In this document: piece by piece, positions 42,139 through 50,903 of the stretch | Position numbering within the stretch: position 1 is the first letter of the stretch | Layout of the letters: the number at the start of each line of letters is the position of its first letter | From: Chitinophaga lutea | GTDB lineage: Bacteria; Bacteroidota; Bacteroidia; Chitinophagales; Chitinophagaceae | Reading direction: 5' to 3' | Assembly: GCF_003813775.1 (NCBI RefSeq) | Contig: NZ_RPDH01000001.1 | Span: 1,178,001-1,242,000, forward strand | DNA: 64,000 nucleotides | The notes under the pieces: generated by a model | Database searches by the model: none | Told to the model about the DNA's origin: nothing | The model's input: the letters and a program-made list of their open reading frames with translations, nothing else | Program-made: the position numbers and the translations under genes

Positions 42139-45100
42139 TTAAAAGGTCACCTTGAGGTTCATACCAATGTAACGGAGCGAGGGAGAGCTCACATCGTCGT
42201 TGCCGCTGTCCGGATCCACGAACCGGAATTCCTTGGTCTTCAGCAGCAGGTTCTGCCCGGTGATGGCCACGCTGGCGCTGCGGGCGCCGATCCTCGCCGC
42301 CGCGGAGGCAGGCAGGCGGTAGCCGAGCGACAGGTCGCGGAGCTTCAGGAACGTCGGGTCCAGCAGGCCGCCGGCAACGCCGCCCTGGTAGTTACGGGCA
42401 TAACTTTCGTAAGACACTGCCTTGTCGTTCTTCGCATACACCCGGTCGTCTTTGGTGATCTGGCCGTATTTGTCGCGCTGCGCGCTGCCCGATACCACTT
42501 TCACGCCTTCGCCAACGTAGTTGGTCTTCCCGTTCACCACCTCATCGTACCGCCAGGGGTTATCACTGTCCGGGTGCGACCCGGTATCCCACATCTTGGA
42601 GTTGGTGTAGTTGTTCAGCAATCCGCCTACCCTGCCGTCGAAGTTGAAAGACAGGCTGAAGTTGCCGTAGGTGAAGGTGTTGCCCCATCCCCAGATCCAG
42701 TCGGGGTCGGAGTAGCCGATGCGGGTAGGATAATCGCTGTCGAGCGGCATGCCGTTGCTTTGGTGGATGAGGTTACCCTGGGGGTCACGTTCCCAGGCGT
42801 ACACGGTGGCAGCATCTGTACGTGCGCCCACTTTGGTCCAGAGGTTATCTGCGGAATACACGGAGTCGAGCGACTTGTAATACCGGCGGGAAGTAGACCA
42901 GTTCACAATGGTCTCCCACTGGAACTTGCCCTGTTTGAGCACGGTAGCATCGGCCGTGACCTCGATGCCGCGGCGTACGTACGTTTCGTCGATGTTGACC
43001 GCTTTGACTCTAAACCCGGATGCGGAAGAAATCAGGGCATCTTCCTTGAACAGATTGTAGGTGAATTTATTATAGTAAGTAGCATCCAGCCGGATCCTTT
43101 TTTTCAGGAAATACGCCGAGGAGCCGATTTCCCATGTTCTGTCCGTCCGGGGCCTCGAGTCGGCACCCAGCAGATTCGTTGGATAAGTAGCGGCATTGTA
43201 GGCTTCCCAGGCGGCACTGGTAATGGTATAGGTACGGTTGGTAGCATACACGGGGATGTCGTTTTTAGACTGCGCCCACGAGCCTCTCACTTTCCAGAAT
43301 GTAAGCCAGGCTGGCATTTGCATGAACTCAGACAGTACCACTGAAGCGCCATAGGAAGGGTAAAAATAGGACCCGGTATTCTTCGGCAATGATGAGCTCC
43401 AGTCGTTACGCCCTGTTACATCCAGGAAAACGCGGTTACGCCATCCGAGGCTGGCTTTCGCAAAGAGGCTGTTCACCTGCTTCCGGCTTTGTGAAGCGGT
43501 CACATCGGCTCTTTCCACAGACGATGCCAGTGAATAGAAGCCGGGAATACTGAGGCCGTTGCGGGTGGAGGCGTTGTTGTACTCGTCTTTGTAATAATAC
43601 ACCGTTCCGCCCGCGAGCGCGTCTACGGCAAAGTCACCAAACTTTTTATCGTATGTCAGGATCAGATCGTTGTTGGTGCTGTACCCGGTGGCGCGGTTCT
43701 GGGAATACATACCCAACGCATGCCAGCCGCGGGTGGCGTTGATGCCTTTGGGGTTGCGGCGCGTTTCGTTATTGCCGTAATAATCCCAGCCGCTGCGGAA
43801 AATCACTTTCGCGCCTTCGAACAGTTTATAGTTCATGGTGATGCTGGCGTTGAGCGTATTCTGGTCGATGCCGCGCAGTTTTTCGTACGCCATCAGGTAC
43901 GGGTTGTCGTACCAGGCATTGTACATCCAGTTCTGTTTTTCGTGCGGCGTTACCCAGTAATCGCGGTACTTGCTGAGATCGTATTCCGGACCGGTCCACA
44001 TCAGGATATTGTAGATATACCCCTGATCGCCATACCCTTTACCGGCAATCTGGGGGCTGAGCCTTTTGTTGTAACCCATATGGCTTTCCAGTGAAAAGCG
44101 GTCGCCCAGCTTGATTTCGCCGCCCACGGTGAAGTTCATCATGTCGAGCTTGGCGTTGGGGTACTGGCCTTTATCGTGGATGTGCGACATCGATACGCGG
44201 AAGCTCCCGTACTCGCCGGTTTGCGCCACGCTGATGTTATTATTCGTCACATACCCGGTCTCCAGGAAGTTGCGGAAGTTGTCTTTCCCGCGGGAGGTCA
44301 GTTCCATGTTTTCCATCTGTTTGGTTTCGGGATTCCACTGCATGGCTTTTTGCCCGATGTCCAGTTTGGCGCCCCATACATAATCCGTGGGGTCGTACTC
44401 ACCGCCGAGGCCGGCGCTATAGGAGGTCTGGCCTTTGGGCAGCGCGAGGAAACCCGCGGTGAACATGGTGTTGCTGTTCACGGAAACGGAAAGCCCTTTG
44501 CCGCTGTTACCTTTTTTGGTGACGATGATGATGGCGCCCGCACCGCCCCGCTGGCCGTACAAAGCCGCGGCGGTAGCGCCTTTGAGGATGTCCATGCTTT
44601 CAATATCGTCCGGGCTGATGTCGCGCAGGGAAAGGTTGCCGTACGGCACCCCGTCGATCACCAGCAGCGGCGAGGCGCCGCGCAGTTCGATGGAAGGCGC
44701 CTGGAAAAACTCCGTGCTGTTTTTGATGAGCAGGCCCGATACTTTACCCGTGAGGGCGGTACCGATGTTGGTGCCTTTCACGGTCTGCACCGCATCGCCG
44801 GAAATTTTCTGCACGGCGTAGCCCAGTGATTTTTCTTCGCGTTTGATACCCAGCGCCGTCACCACAAACTGGTCGAGCACCCGGTTTTCCGTAGCCATTT
44901 CGATGTTGATGGAGGAACGCCCGTTCACAGGCACTTCCAGGGCGCGGTAGCCCAGCATGTTAAAAACCAGCACCGCGTTATCGGGCACGTTTTTCAGGCT
45001 GTACTCGCCGTTGGGGCTGGACATGGTCCCGATGAGCGTGCCTTTGATGCCTACCGCCACGCCCGGGAGGGCGGCTTGTGTGGCGGAGTCTTTGATCACA

Positions 45101-45498
45101 CCGCGTACTTCGATGCGCTCCACCGGCGCAGTGATCGTATGCTGCTGCACGAACGGGATCGCTTCCACCGGTTTGATGATATAATGCTGCAGGCCGTTCG
45201 GCGTCATGGTCAGCCCCACCTGTTGCAGGCGCTCCCTGAGCTCGCGGTCCCAGCCGTTTTTGATCAGGGTGGCCGCACTGGCGGCACGTACTTTTTTATG
45301 TCCGATCAGTGCCGCGTTGTAGCTGAACTTCACGTTCAGCGCGGCCTCCAGGTCGGCCAGCAACGTGCTCAGCGAGGTCTGCTGCGCACTGGCGCCATAG
45401 GTCCTGGCAGGGATCATCTTCGACGTGGCGTATGTCTGGGAGTAGGCAAACTGATGGCTGCCAAGCAGGATCAAGCCGCCCAGTAATGTTATTCGCAT
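42139..45498 (-). CDS. SusC/RagA-family TonB-dependent outer-membrane transporter with STN domain
   Basis: 1119 residues. Signal peptide (1-20), then a secretin/TonB short N-terminal domain (about 42-110, LSTLLADLEAALNVKFSYNAALIG), which in FecA-like systems contacts the FecR anti-sigma factor. A carboxypeptidase-regulatory-like domain (about 128-205), the plug (VVTALGIKREEKSLGYAVQKISGDAV through GAGAIIIVTKKG) and a long beta barrel follow, ending in the strand SPSLRYIGMNLKVTF with terminal Phe. The STN domain plus the sigma/anti-sigma pair just upstream predict ligand-induced self-regulation. Import energy comes from TonB/ExbBD. No hydrolase in the operon reveals the ligand. Confidence 0.95.
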   Translation of the reverse strand: MRITLLGGLILLGSHQFAYSQTYATSKMIPARTYGASAQQTSLSTLLADLEAALNVKFSYNAALIGHKKVRAASAATLIKNGWDRELRERLQQVGLTMTPNGLQHYIIKPVEAIPFVQQHTITAPVERIEVRGVIKDSATQAALPGVAVGIKGTLIGTMSSPNGEYSLKNVPDNAVLVFNMLGYRALEVPVNGRSSINIEMATENRVLDQFVVTALGIKREEKSLGYAVQKISGDAVQTVKGTNIGTALTGKVSGLLIKNSTEFFQAPSIELRGASPLLVIDGVPYGNLSLRDISPDDIESMDILKGATAAALYGQRGGAGAIIIVTKKGNSGKGLSVSVNSNTMFTAGFLALPKGQTSYSAGLGGEYDPTDYVWGAKLDIGQKAMQWNPETKQMENMELTSRGKDNFRNFLETGYVTNNNISVAQTGEYGSFRVSMSHIHDKGQYPNAKLDMMNFTVGGEIKLGDRFSLESHMGYNKRLSPQIAGKGYGDQGYIYNILMWTGPEYDLSKYRDYWVTPHEKQNWMYNAWYDNPYLMAYEKLRGIDQNTLNASITMNYKLFEGAKVIFRSGWDYYGNNETRRNPKGINATRGWHALGMYSQNRATGYSTNNDLILTYDKKFGDFAVDALAGGTVYYYKDEYNNASTRNGLSIPGFYSLASSVERADVTASQSRKQVNSLFAKASLGWRNRVFLDVTGRNDWSSSLPKNTGSYFYPSYGASVVLSEFMQMPAWLTFWKVRGSWAQSKNDIPVYATNRTYTITSAAWEAYNAATYPTNLLGADSRPRTDRTWEIGSSAYFLKKRIRLDATYYNKFTYNLFKEDALISSASGFRVKAVNIDETYVRRGIEVTADATVLKQGKFQWETIVNWSTSRRYYKSLDSVYSADNLWTKVGARTDAATVYAWERDPQGNLIHQSNGMPLDSDYPTRIGYSDPDWIWGWGNTFTYGNFSLSFNFDGRVGGLLNNYTNSKMWDTGSHPDSDNPWRYDEVVNGKTNYVGEGVKVVSGSAQRDKYGQITKDDRVYAKNDKAVSYESYARNYQGGVAGGLLDPTFLKLRDLSLGYRLPASAAARIGARSASVAITGQNLLLKTKEFRFVDPDSGNDDVSSPSLRYIGMNLKVTF

Positions 45499-45528
45499 AC
45501 CTTCGGATTCGTTAGTTAAGAGTAATGA

Positions 45529-46488
45529 CTACTTTGTTTTTTTCTGAATTAGGATGATTGTTTGGTTGATACGTTGTGCCTGCAGGTCAAAAGTCTGTTC
45601 CAGTGTTTTTATCGTTTCTCTAATATCAGCTGATGATAGGTAACCCGTGAAAACGAGCTGCTGCAGCGAAGGATCTGCAAACCGCAGTTCCTGCCCGAAC
45701 TCTTCCCGGATGTGTTGCGCCACGCCCGCGAGCGTTTCGTTGCGGAAGGTCATGAGGTGATCGCTCCAGGCGGAATAAAATAAAGTATTCACCGGGCGCC
45801 GCGACAAGGTCCTGGCCGCAGGGTCGAAATCGGCCATCTCACCGGGCTTCAGTACCATTTCACGGATGGCCTTCTGCGTGGCGGCCATGACTTTCACGCT
45901 TCCCCTGGTGAGCACCACTTTGGCTTTGCCGCCGCGGGCATCCACGTTGAAAGCCGTTCCCAGCACTTCCACGTCAAACGCATGCGGTGTATGCACGATG
46001 AAGGGCTTCCCGGCATCGGCTTCTACCGTAAAGAAGGCGGCGCCGGTGATCTCCACGTCTCTTTTATCTTTCCCGAAACGGCCGGGTACTTTTAATACGG
46101 AACCTGCTTTCAATTGCACCACCGAGCCGTCGCTGAGGTGGACGGTTTTGGAGACGCCTTCGGCGGTGTACAAGGTATCGGCCGGCCGGCGGCTGAACCA
46201 GTACAGGCAGAGGGTAGCGATGGCACCGACCAATACGGCGGCGGCAGCGACCCGCGGCCAGGTGAGGCGGCGGTAACGGACCGGCGCTGCGGTAATAGCC
46301 GTGAAGAGCTGATCTGCCTCTTCCACCGTCATCTGCGGGCCGTAAGCCTGCAGTTCATCAGGCATGGGAAGGTCATCGGCGCTCCCGCCCTCCAGCAAAT
46401 ATTCGCTGATCTGCTCCTTTTCTGCGGCTGTGGCGTCGCCTTCGGCCAAACGAATAAAGAGTGTTTTAATGTGTTCCCTTTCCTCCAT
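45529..46488 (-). CDS. FecR-family anti-sigma factor
   Basis: 319 residues. The cytoplasmic N-terminal part (about 1-79) would hold the sigma factor; one membrane segment is at about 80-98 (AAAAVLVGAIATLCLYW). The periplasmic FecR domain starts around LYTAEGVSKTVHLSDGSVVQLKAGSVL, continues with EITGAAFFTVEADAGKPFIVHTP and VEVLGTAFNVDARGGKAKVVLTRGSVKV, and ends in an STN-like region (MTFRNETLAGVAQHIREEFG). It lies between the sigma factor (64 bases) and SusC (30 bases), the standard arrangement for transmembrane signalling. Confidence 0.93.
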   Translation of the reverse strand: MEEREHIKTLFIRLAEGDATAAEKEQISEYLLEGGSADDLPMPDELQAYGPQMTVEEADQLFTAITAAPVRYRRLTWPRVAAAAVLVGAIATLCLYWFSRRPADTLYTAEGVSKTVHLSDGSVVQLKAGSVLKVPGRFGKDKRDVEITGAAFFTVEADAGKPFIVHTPHAFDVEVLGTAFNVDARGGKAKVVLTRGSVKVMAATQKAIREMVLKPGEMADFDPAARTLSRRPVNTLFYSAWSDHLMTFRNETLAGVAQHIREEFGQELRFADPSLQQLVFTGYLSSADIRETIKTLEQTFDLQAQRINQTIILIQKKTK

Positions 46489-46552
46489 AATGTGTCTCCA
46501 GTAAGTAATACGACCGGGAAGGCAGGAGGGACGACTGTGCCTGAAAAAAAAT

Positions 46553-47176
46553 TTACATTTCGGTCTGAAAGGCTACTGCTATGGCTATGGCGACCAGCAT
46601 GTGGTTATGGCCGCCCAATTGTTCGCGTATCACGCGTGACGCTTTTACAATCTGATCTTTCACTGTATTCCGGGAAATGCCTAGTCTGTTGGCTATTTCT
46701 TCGTGGCTCAGGCCTTCTAACCTGCTCATTTTAAAAATCTGCCGGCGTTGCGGCGGAAGGCTCTCGATTACCTTCGCCTGCGCGGCTTCCAGCTCCCGGA
46801 TGATCACCCGGTGGTCTGTACCCGCCTCGCTGCCGGGCTGGTGATATAAGATATGTTGGCGCAGCTTTTCGCTGTGCATGGCTTTTTTAAGATAATCGAA
46901 CACGTAATTGCGGATGGCCGTGAAAAGGTAGGCTTTGATGGACAAACCGGCATCGAGGCCGCCGCGGTTGAGCCAGGTTTTCATAAAAACCTCCTGCACC
47001 GCATCCAGCGCTATTTCCCTGGAGCGGGTCAGTTTGACGGCATAACCGAAAACAGGTTGATGGTACTTGTTGAACAGGCGGCGGAATGCGGCTTCGTCGC
47101 CCTGGCTGACCAGTTCGCTTAAGCGCACATCATCTTCCGTGGCGTATTCATTGTTCACATCAGTGTTCATATACAT
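46553..47176 (-). CDS. ECF RNA polymerase sigma factor of the SusC/SusD operon
   Basis: 207 residues. Region 2: DEAAFRRLFNKYHQPVFGYAVKLTRSREIALDAVQEVFMKTWLNR; region 4: ESLPPQRRQIFKMSRLEGLSHEEIANRLGISRNTVKDQIVKA with the helix-turn-helix. A Gly/hydrophobic tail follows. This is the FecI-like type of Bacteroidota. The start is ATG 47176, or ATG 47170 two codons later. It is kept inactive by the FecR protein next to it until SusC is engaged, and would then transcribe the four-gene operon. Confidence 0.93.
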   Translation of the reverse strand: MYMNTDVNNEYATEDDVRLSELVSQGDEAAFRRLFNKYHQPVFGYAVKLTRSREIALDAVQEVFMKTWLNRGGLDAGLSIKAYLFTAIRNYVFDYLKKAMHSEKLRQHILYHQPGSEAGTDHRVIIRELEAAQAKVIESLPPQRRQIFKMSRLEGLSHEEIANRLGISRNTVKDQIVKASRVIREQLGGHNHMLVAIAIAVAFQTEM

Positions 47177-47323
47177 GTGGCGTACAAAATATCAAATAAA
47201 TGCAAATTCCGGGAATCGGGAGATTAATTTTCGGTAAAGGCATTCTTTGATGTCAAGATACGCAATTGGAGCAGAACCGTGCATAGCGGCAAGGCACCCT
47301 TTTGTTAACGGGGCTGTTAACGC

Positions 47324-47932
47324 TTATTTGGCCGCCGGCACACAGGCCCAGGGGTCGGCATCACCGGGGGCGGCGCGTTTGTCTCTCGACCAGCAGAAGT
47401 TCATGGGCTGGCTGGTGACGCTCAAGAGGGAGATATTCACTTTGGTGCCCTTCCGGGAGTTGGAGGCCTGCACGCTCAGCGCGCCCTTCTCGGGGATATT
47501 GTGCACCGTATATTGTTCTGTTTTGAAAACGCCGCCGTTACCGCGGAGATACTGCACCTGCACGACTGCATTGTCGAGCGGGTACTCCGTCTGGTTGCGC
47601 ACGGTGATCCGGAGGTCTTTGATGCCTCCCAGGAAGCCGGTTTTATAGTCGCCGGTATTGACGGAGATGTATTGTTTCCAGTTACGGCGGAAATATTCCC
47701 GGCGGTCGATGAACTGCGCCTGGGCCTGTACCTGCATGTCTTTCCGGTCGGCAATCTGCTGGGCGGTGCGGCTGGAGAGGGTGAGACTGTTGCGGAGGTC
47801 GCGGTTTTCACGGATAAGGCGCTCATTTTCGCGGAGGAGCTGGCCGGTACGTTTCTGTTCGGCGCACGACCTGATGCCCAGCGCCACGATAAAAACCCCC
47901 AGTACCGCAAACATGATCCATTTTTGACTCAT
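47324..47932 (-). CDS. Membrane-anchored protein with coiled coil and beta domain, unknown
   Basis: 202 residues. One membrane segment at about 6-23 (IMFAVLGVFIVALGIRSC), a short coiled coil (about 26-70, RTGQLLRENERLIRENRDLRNSL), then an exported beta-sandwich-like domain (about 85-190) with GGIKDLRITVRNQTEYPLDNAVVQVQYLRGNGGVF, reminiscent of FxLYD or other immunoglobulin-like domains that follow a membrane anchor. The gene stands alone after the terminator of the TolC operon. Not recognised as a named family. Confidence 0.7.
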   Translation of the reverse strand: MSQKWIMFAVLGVFIVALGIRSCAEQKRTGQLLRENERLIRENRDLRNSLTLSSRTAQQIADRKDMQVQAQAQFIDRREYFRRNWKQYISVNTGDYKTGFLGGIKDLRITVRNQTEYPLDNAVVQVQYLRGNGGVFKTEQYTVHNIPEKGALSVQASNSRKGTKVNISLLSVTSQPMNFCWSRDKRAAPGDADPWACVPAAK

Positions 47933-47952
47933 ACCCTCTTCACAGAAAAAAT

Positions 47953-47981
47953 AATGCCGGATTTACAGGAAATCCGGCATT
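47953..47981 (-). terminator. Terminator of the HlyD-permease-TolC operon
   Basis: AATGCCGGATTT (47953-47964) pairs with AAATCCGGCATT (47970-47981), 12 bp, loop ACAGG, followed on the reverse strand by ATTTTTTC. It is 100 bases beyond the TolC stop and 21 bases before the next start. Confidence 0.85.
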
Positions 47982-48080
47982 TGTATAATCGGGTAAAATG
48001 GCGCCTGGTCACAAAAGGGCGTTAAGCGGGCTTTGGTTGTGCTCCGTTTCAGGGAAGCGGGCCCGTCCGGAAGACTCCTC

Positions 48081-49550
48081 TCACCTTTCCATAAACTCGT
48101 ACCGGATTTTCCGGTCCTGCTCAAAATCGTACAGCGTCAGGCGCCGCACCGTATAATATGCGTTCCAGAAGGAGCGCAGGGCGCGGATGTAGTTCTGGCT
48201 GGCGCCGTCTTTTTCGGATTGGGCGAGGTTGAGGTCCGTGATGGAGATTTTACCGATCAGGTAGCGCTGCTTGGTGATCTCATACCGCAGCTGGGCGATG
48301 GTATCCGCCTTGGCGGCGCTGGCGAGCAGTTTTTTCTGGATATTGAATTGCTGCGTTTGCAGGTACACTTCCTGCTCGAAGGAGCGCTCGGCCTGCTGTA
48401 CGTCTATTTCGATGAGATCGCGGTTGGCCTTCGCCTGCCTTACCCGGTTGCGTGCCCGGCCCCAGTCCATGATCGGAATGGCGATACCTACGGAAAGATT
48501 CTGCTGCACGTCGCCACCGCGGTATACACCGCCGAAAGTGGAGTCGTTGTTCGACTGCCCCAGCTGCGCGCGGAGATTGAGCGAATACCCGCTGTTGCCC
48601 CGCGCCTCGGCCACATCCTGCTCCGCCTGCAGCCGCCGGCGGCGGAACTCCAGTACGCTCTGCCGGTTGTTGCCGGCTTCGGCTATCGCCTTGTCCAGCG
48701 GCACATTGAACAGGGGGGTATTGTTAGGCAGCGACAGTTCGATCGCCGCGTCTTTCGGCATATTCAAAAACCGTTTCAGCTCCTGGTACGCGATCTCTTT
48801 CTGTAAAGTGGCCTGCTCCAGGGAGTTGCTGGCGTTCAGCAGGCTCAGCTCGATCTGCAGCAGTTCGTTTTCGGCGATCTTCCCGAGATCGAAGCGGCCC
48901 TTGGAGATTTTATACAGCGTGTCGGTATTCTGCACATTGAGCTGGTAGATCTTTTCCTGCACCTGGGCGGAAAGCGCCGCGAAGAAATAATCGGATGCGT
49001 CGAGCGCCACCCTTTCCAGGTCTTCGATATACGTGCGCTTGCTTTCTTCGTAGACAATGGGCGATATTTTCCGTTCCCAGTAATAGGGATTGTAGACCAC
49101 CGACGGCTGGTTGTAGTTGATGGAAAAAGGTGTGGCCAGGTAGGCGGTGCGCTTGTCGGGAGAAAACTGGTCGAACCGTGCGAGGTCTGACCGCACGGAA
49201 AAGGAACCACCCGTCCAGGGCACGATCTGGCGCAAGCCCAGGCCGAGGGAGGTATTGGAAGTAGACCGGCGGCGGTATTCGATTTTCCCGTCCGGCTGCA
49301 ACACTTCCACGGTTTCACCGAGCGGGCTGCTGTTATTCTGCAGGTCCAGCAGCAGCTGCGGCAGCTGGCCGGCCCGGAAATACCGGTAGGCATAGAGCGA
49401 GTTCATGGCGCGGCTCTGGGCGCGGTAATAGGAAGGCGAGCTGCGCTGCGCCATGCCCACCACATCGTGCAGCACCATTTGCTGTTGCGCGGATAGACTA
49501 ACGGTGGCAAAGGTGCAAAGCGACAGTAAAAAAATCTTTATTCTAGGCAT
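48081..49550 (-). CDS. TolC-family outer-membrane efflux protein
   Basis: 489 residues from ATG 49550; this ATG overlaps the end of the permease gene in ATGCCTAG, so the two are translationally coupled. The frame itself opens at a TTG five codons earlier. Signal peptide (1-22, ending LSAQ), then two long alpha-helical repeat halves with the OEP pattern (YFFAALSAQVQEKIYQLNVQNTDTLYKISKGRFDLGKIAENELLQIELSLLNA and QQFNIQKKLLASAAKADTIAQLRYEITKQRYLIGKISITDLNLAQSEK). It forms the outer-membrane exit duct for the tripartite pump made with the HlyD adaptor and the permease. Confidence 0.92.
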   Translation of the reverse strand: MPRIKIFLLSLCTFATVSLSAQQQMVLHDVVGMAQRSSPSYYRAQSRAMNSLYAYRYFRAGQLPQLLLDLQNNSSPLGETVEVLQPDGKIEYRRRSTSNTSLGLGLRQIVPWTGGSFSVRSDLARFDQFSPDKRTAYLATPFSINYNQPSVVYNPYYWERKISPIVYEESKRTYIEDLERVALDASDYFFAALSAQVQEKIYQLNVQNTDTLYKISKGRFDLGKIAENELLQIELSLLNASNSLEQATLQKEIAYQELKRFLNMPKDAAIELSLPNNTPLFNVPLDKAIAEAGNNRQSVLEFRRRRLQAEQDVAEARGNSGYSLNLRAQLGQSNNDSTFGGVYRGGDVQQNLSVGIAIPIMDWGRARNRVRQAKANRDLIEIDVQQAERSFEQEVYLQTQQFNIQKKLLASAAKADTIAQLRYEITKQRYLIGKISITDLNLAQSEKDGASQNYIRALRSFWNAYYTVRRLTLYDFEQDRKIRYEFMER

Positions 49551-50892
49551 GGCGTAAACATTCAATCGGGTTCTGGTTAGCGGCCTTCCGTGCCGGCGAG
49601 ATGCCGAAGATGAGCCCTACGGAAGAAGCCAGTACAAAAGATAACAGGATGGAGATAACGGAAATGATGGTTTTGATATCGGCCACCTTGTCGACGATAT
49701 ACGCGCCCAGCACCCCGAGCAGGATGCCGATCACCCCGCCGCAAAGGCTGATGAGCACGGCTTCGAACAGGAACTGCATCACGATATCTCTTTTCTGCGC
49801 GCCCAAAGCCATGCGGATGCCGATTTCTTTGGTGCGCTCCAGCACGGAGGCGAGCATGATGTTCATGATGCCGATGCCGCCTACCAGCAGCGAGATGCCG
49901 GCGATGGCGCTGAGCACGATGTTGAACACGTCTTTCGTTTTCTGCTGTTGCTGCAGCAGCTGCTCGGGAATGCTCACTTCAAAGTCCATCACATCGCTGT
50001 GCCGGCGCTTCAGCATGCGGCTGATGATGCCGGCGGAAGCGGTGAGCTGTTCGGGCTGCTGCACTTTCACCACCAGCTGGTCGAGCTGGTGAACGGAAGG
50101 ATTTTTACTCTGATTATTGTTGCCGCCGTCGTCTTCAAACCAGCCCCTGTGCTCGATGCGGATGGCGGGGTTGCGGAAACGCACGAGGGTGGTGCGGATG
50201 GGCACGTAAATATCCATGTTGTAGTCGCGGATGCCGAGGTTCTGCTTGGTGGCGCTGCTGATCAGTTTTTCGTCCGTAACGGCGATCACTTTCAGCCACT
50301 GCGAGCCGCATTTGATCACTTTCCCGAGCGGGTCCTCGGAGATGAAGAATTTCCTTTTCACGCCGGCGCCGATGATACAGACGCCTTCCCCGCCGAGCAA
50401 TTGCTGCTCGTTGAACATCTTGCCCGTGGAGAGGCCGATGTTGTTCAGCGCGAAAAAAGCCGGCTCCACGCCCACCATTTTCAGCCGCTTGCTTTTGCCG
50501 CTGTAAATCACGTCCTGGTCCATGATCATCTCCGGGCTGATGGCTTCCACGGTGGGCACCATTTTCATGATGCTGTGCGCATCCTGAAGGCTGAGGCCTT
50601 TGGAGAACTTCTTCTTTTCTTCTTCTGTGTTTTTCCCGGCCGCCGTTTTTTCTTCCTCCTCCTTTTTATCTTCCAGTACGGGTTTGATCACGATGTTGTT
50701 GACGCCCACCAGTTTCATCTGGTTCATGATCTCTTCTTTGGCGCCGCGGCCGATGGCCAGCATCGCAATCACCGCACCTACGCCGAAAATGATGCCCAGC
50801 GCGGTCAGGAAAGACCTGAGACGGTTGGCCACGAGCGAATCCAGCGCAATGTTGAGATTGTTCATGTTACGGGCTCCCCATATTTTTCGCAT
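49543..50892 (-). CDS. MacB/FtsX-type ABC transporter permease
   Basis: 449 residues. An N-terminal membrane segment (about 27-48, FLTALGIIFGVGAVIAMLAIG), a large periplasmic MacB-type domain (about 60-325) and three more membrane segments near the C-terminus (about 330-440) ending NQNPIECLRHA; the order is that of MacB without its ATPase. The start is ATG 50892 or ATG 50865 (NNLNIALDSLVANRLRSF). A Glu/Lys-rich stretch (KKEEEEKTAAGKNTEEEKKK, about 76-95) is unusual. The ATP-binding subunit is not in the operon and must be supplied from elsewhere. Confidence 0.9.
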   Translation of the reverse strand: MRKIWGARNMNNLNIALDSLVANRLRSFLTALGIIFGVGAVIAMLAIGRGAKEEIMNQMKLVGVNNIVIKPVLEDKKEEEEKTAAGKNTEEEKKKFSKGLSLQDAHSIMKMVPTVEAISPEMIMDQDVIYSGKSKRLKMVGVEPAFFALNNIGLSTGKMFNEQQLLGGEGVCIIGAGVKRKFFISEDPLGKVIKCGSQWLKVIAVTDEKLISSATKQNLGIRDYNMDIYVPIRTTLVRFRNPAIRIEHRGWFEDDGGNNNQSKNPSVHQLDQLVVKVQQPEQLTASAGIISRMLKRRHSDVMDFEVSIPEQLLQQQQKTKDVFNIVLSAIAGISLLVGGIGIMNIMLASVLERTKEIGIRMALGAQKRDIVMQFLFEAVLISLCGGVIGILLGVLGAYIVDKVADIKTIISVISILLSFVLASSVGLIFGISPARKAANQNPIECLRHA

Positions 50893-50903
50893 GCTGTTCG
50901 TTT

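Noticed and set aside
47247..47648. Forward frame overlapping the anchored coiled-coil protein
   Set aside because: The reverse frame has a membrane anchor, a coiled coil and a beta domain in sensible order; the forward one has none.
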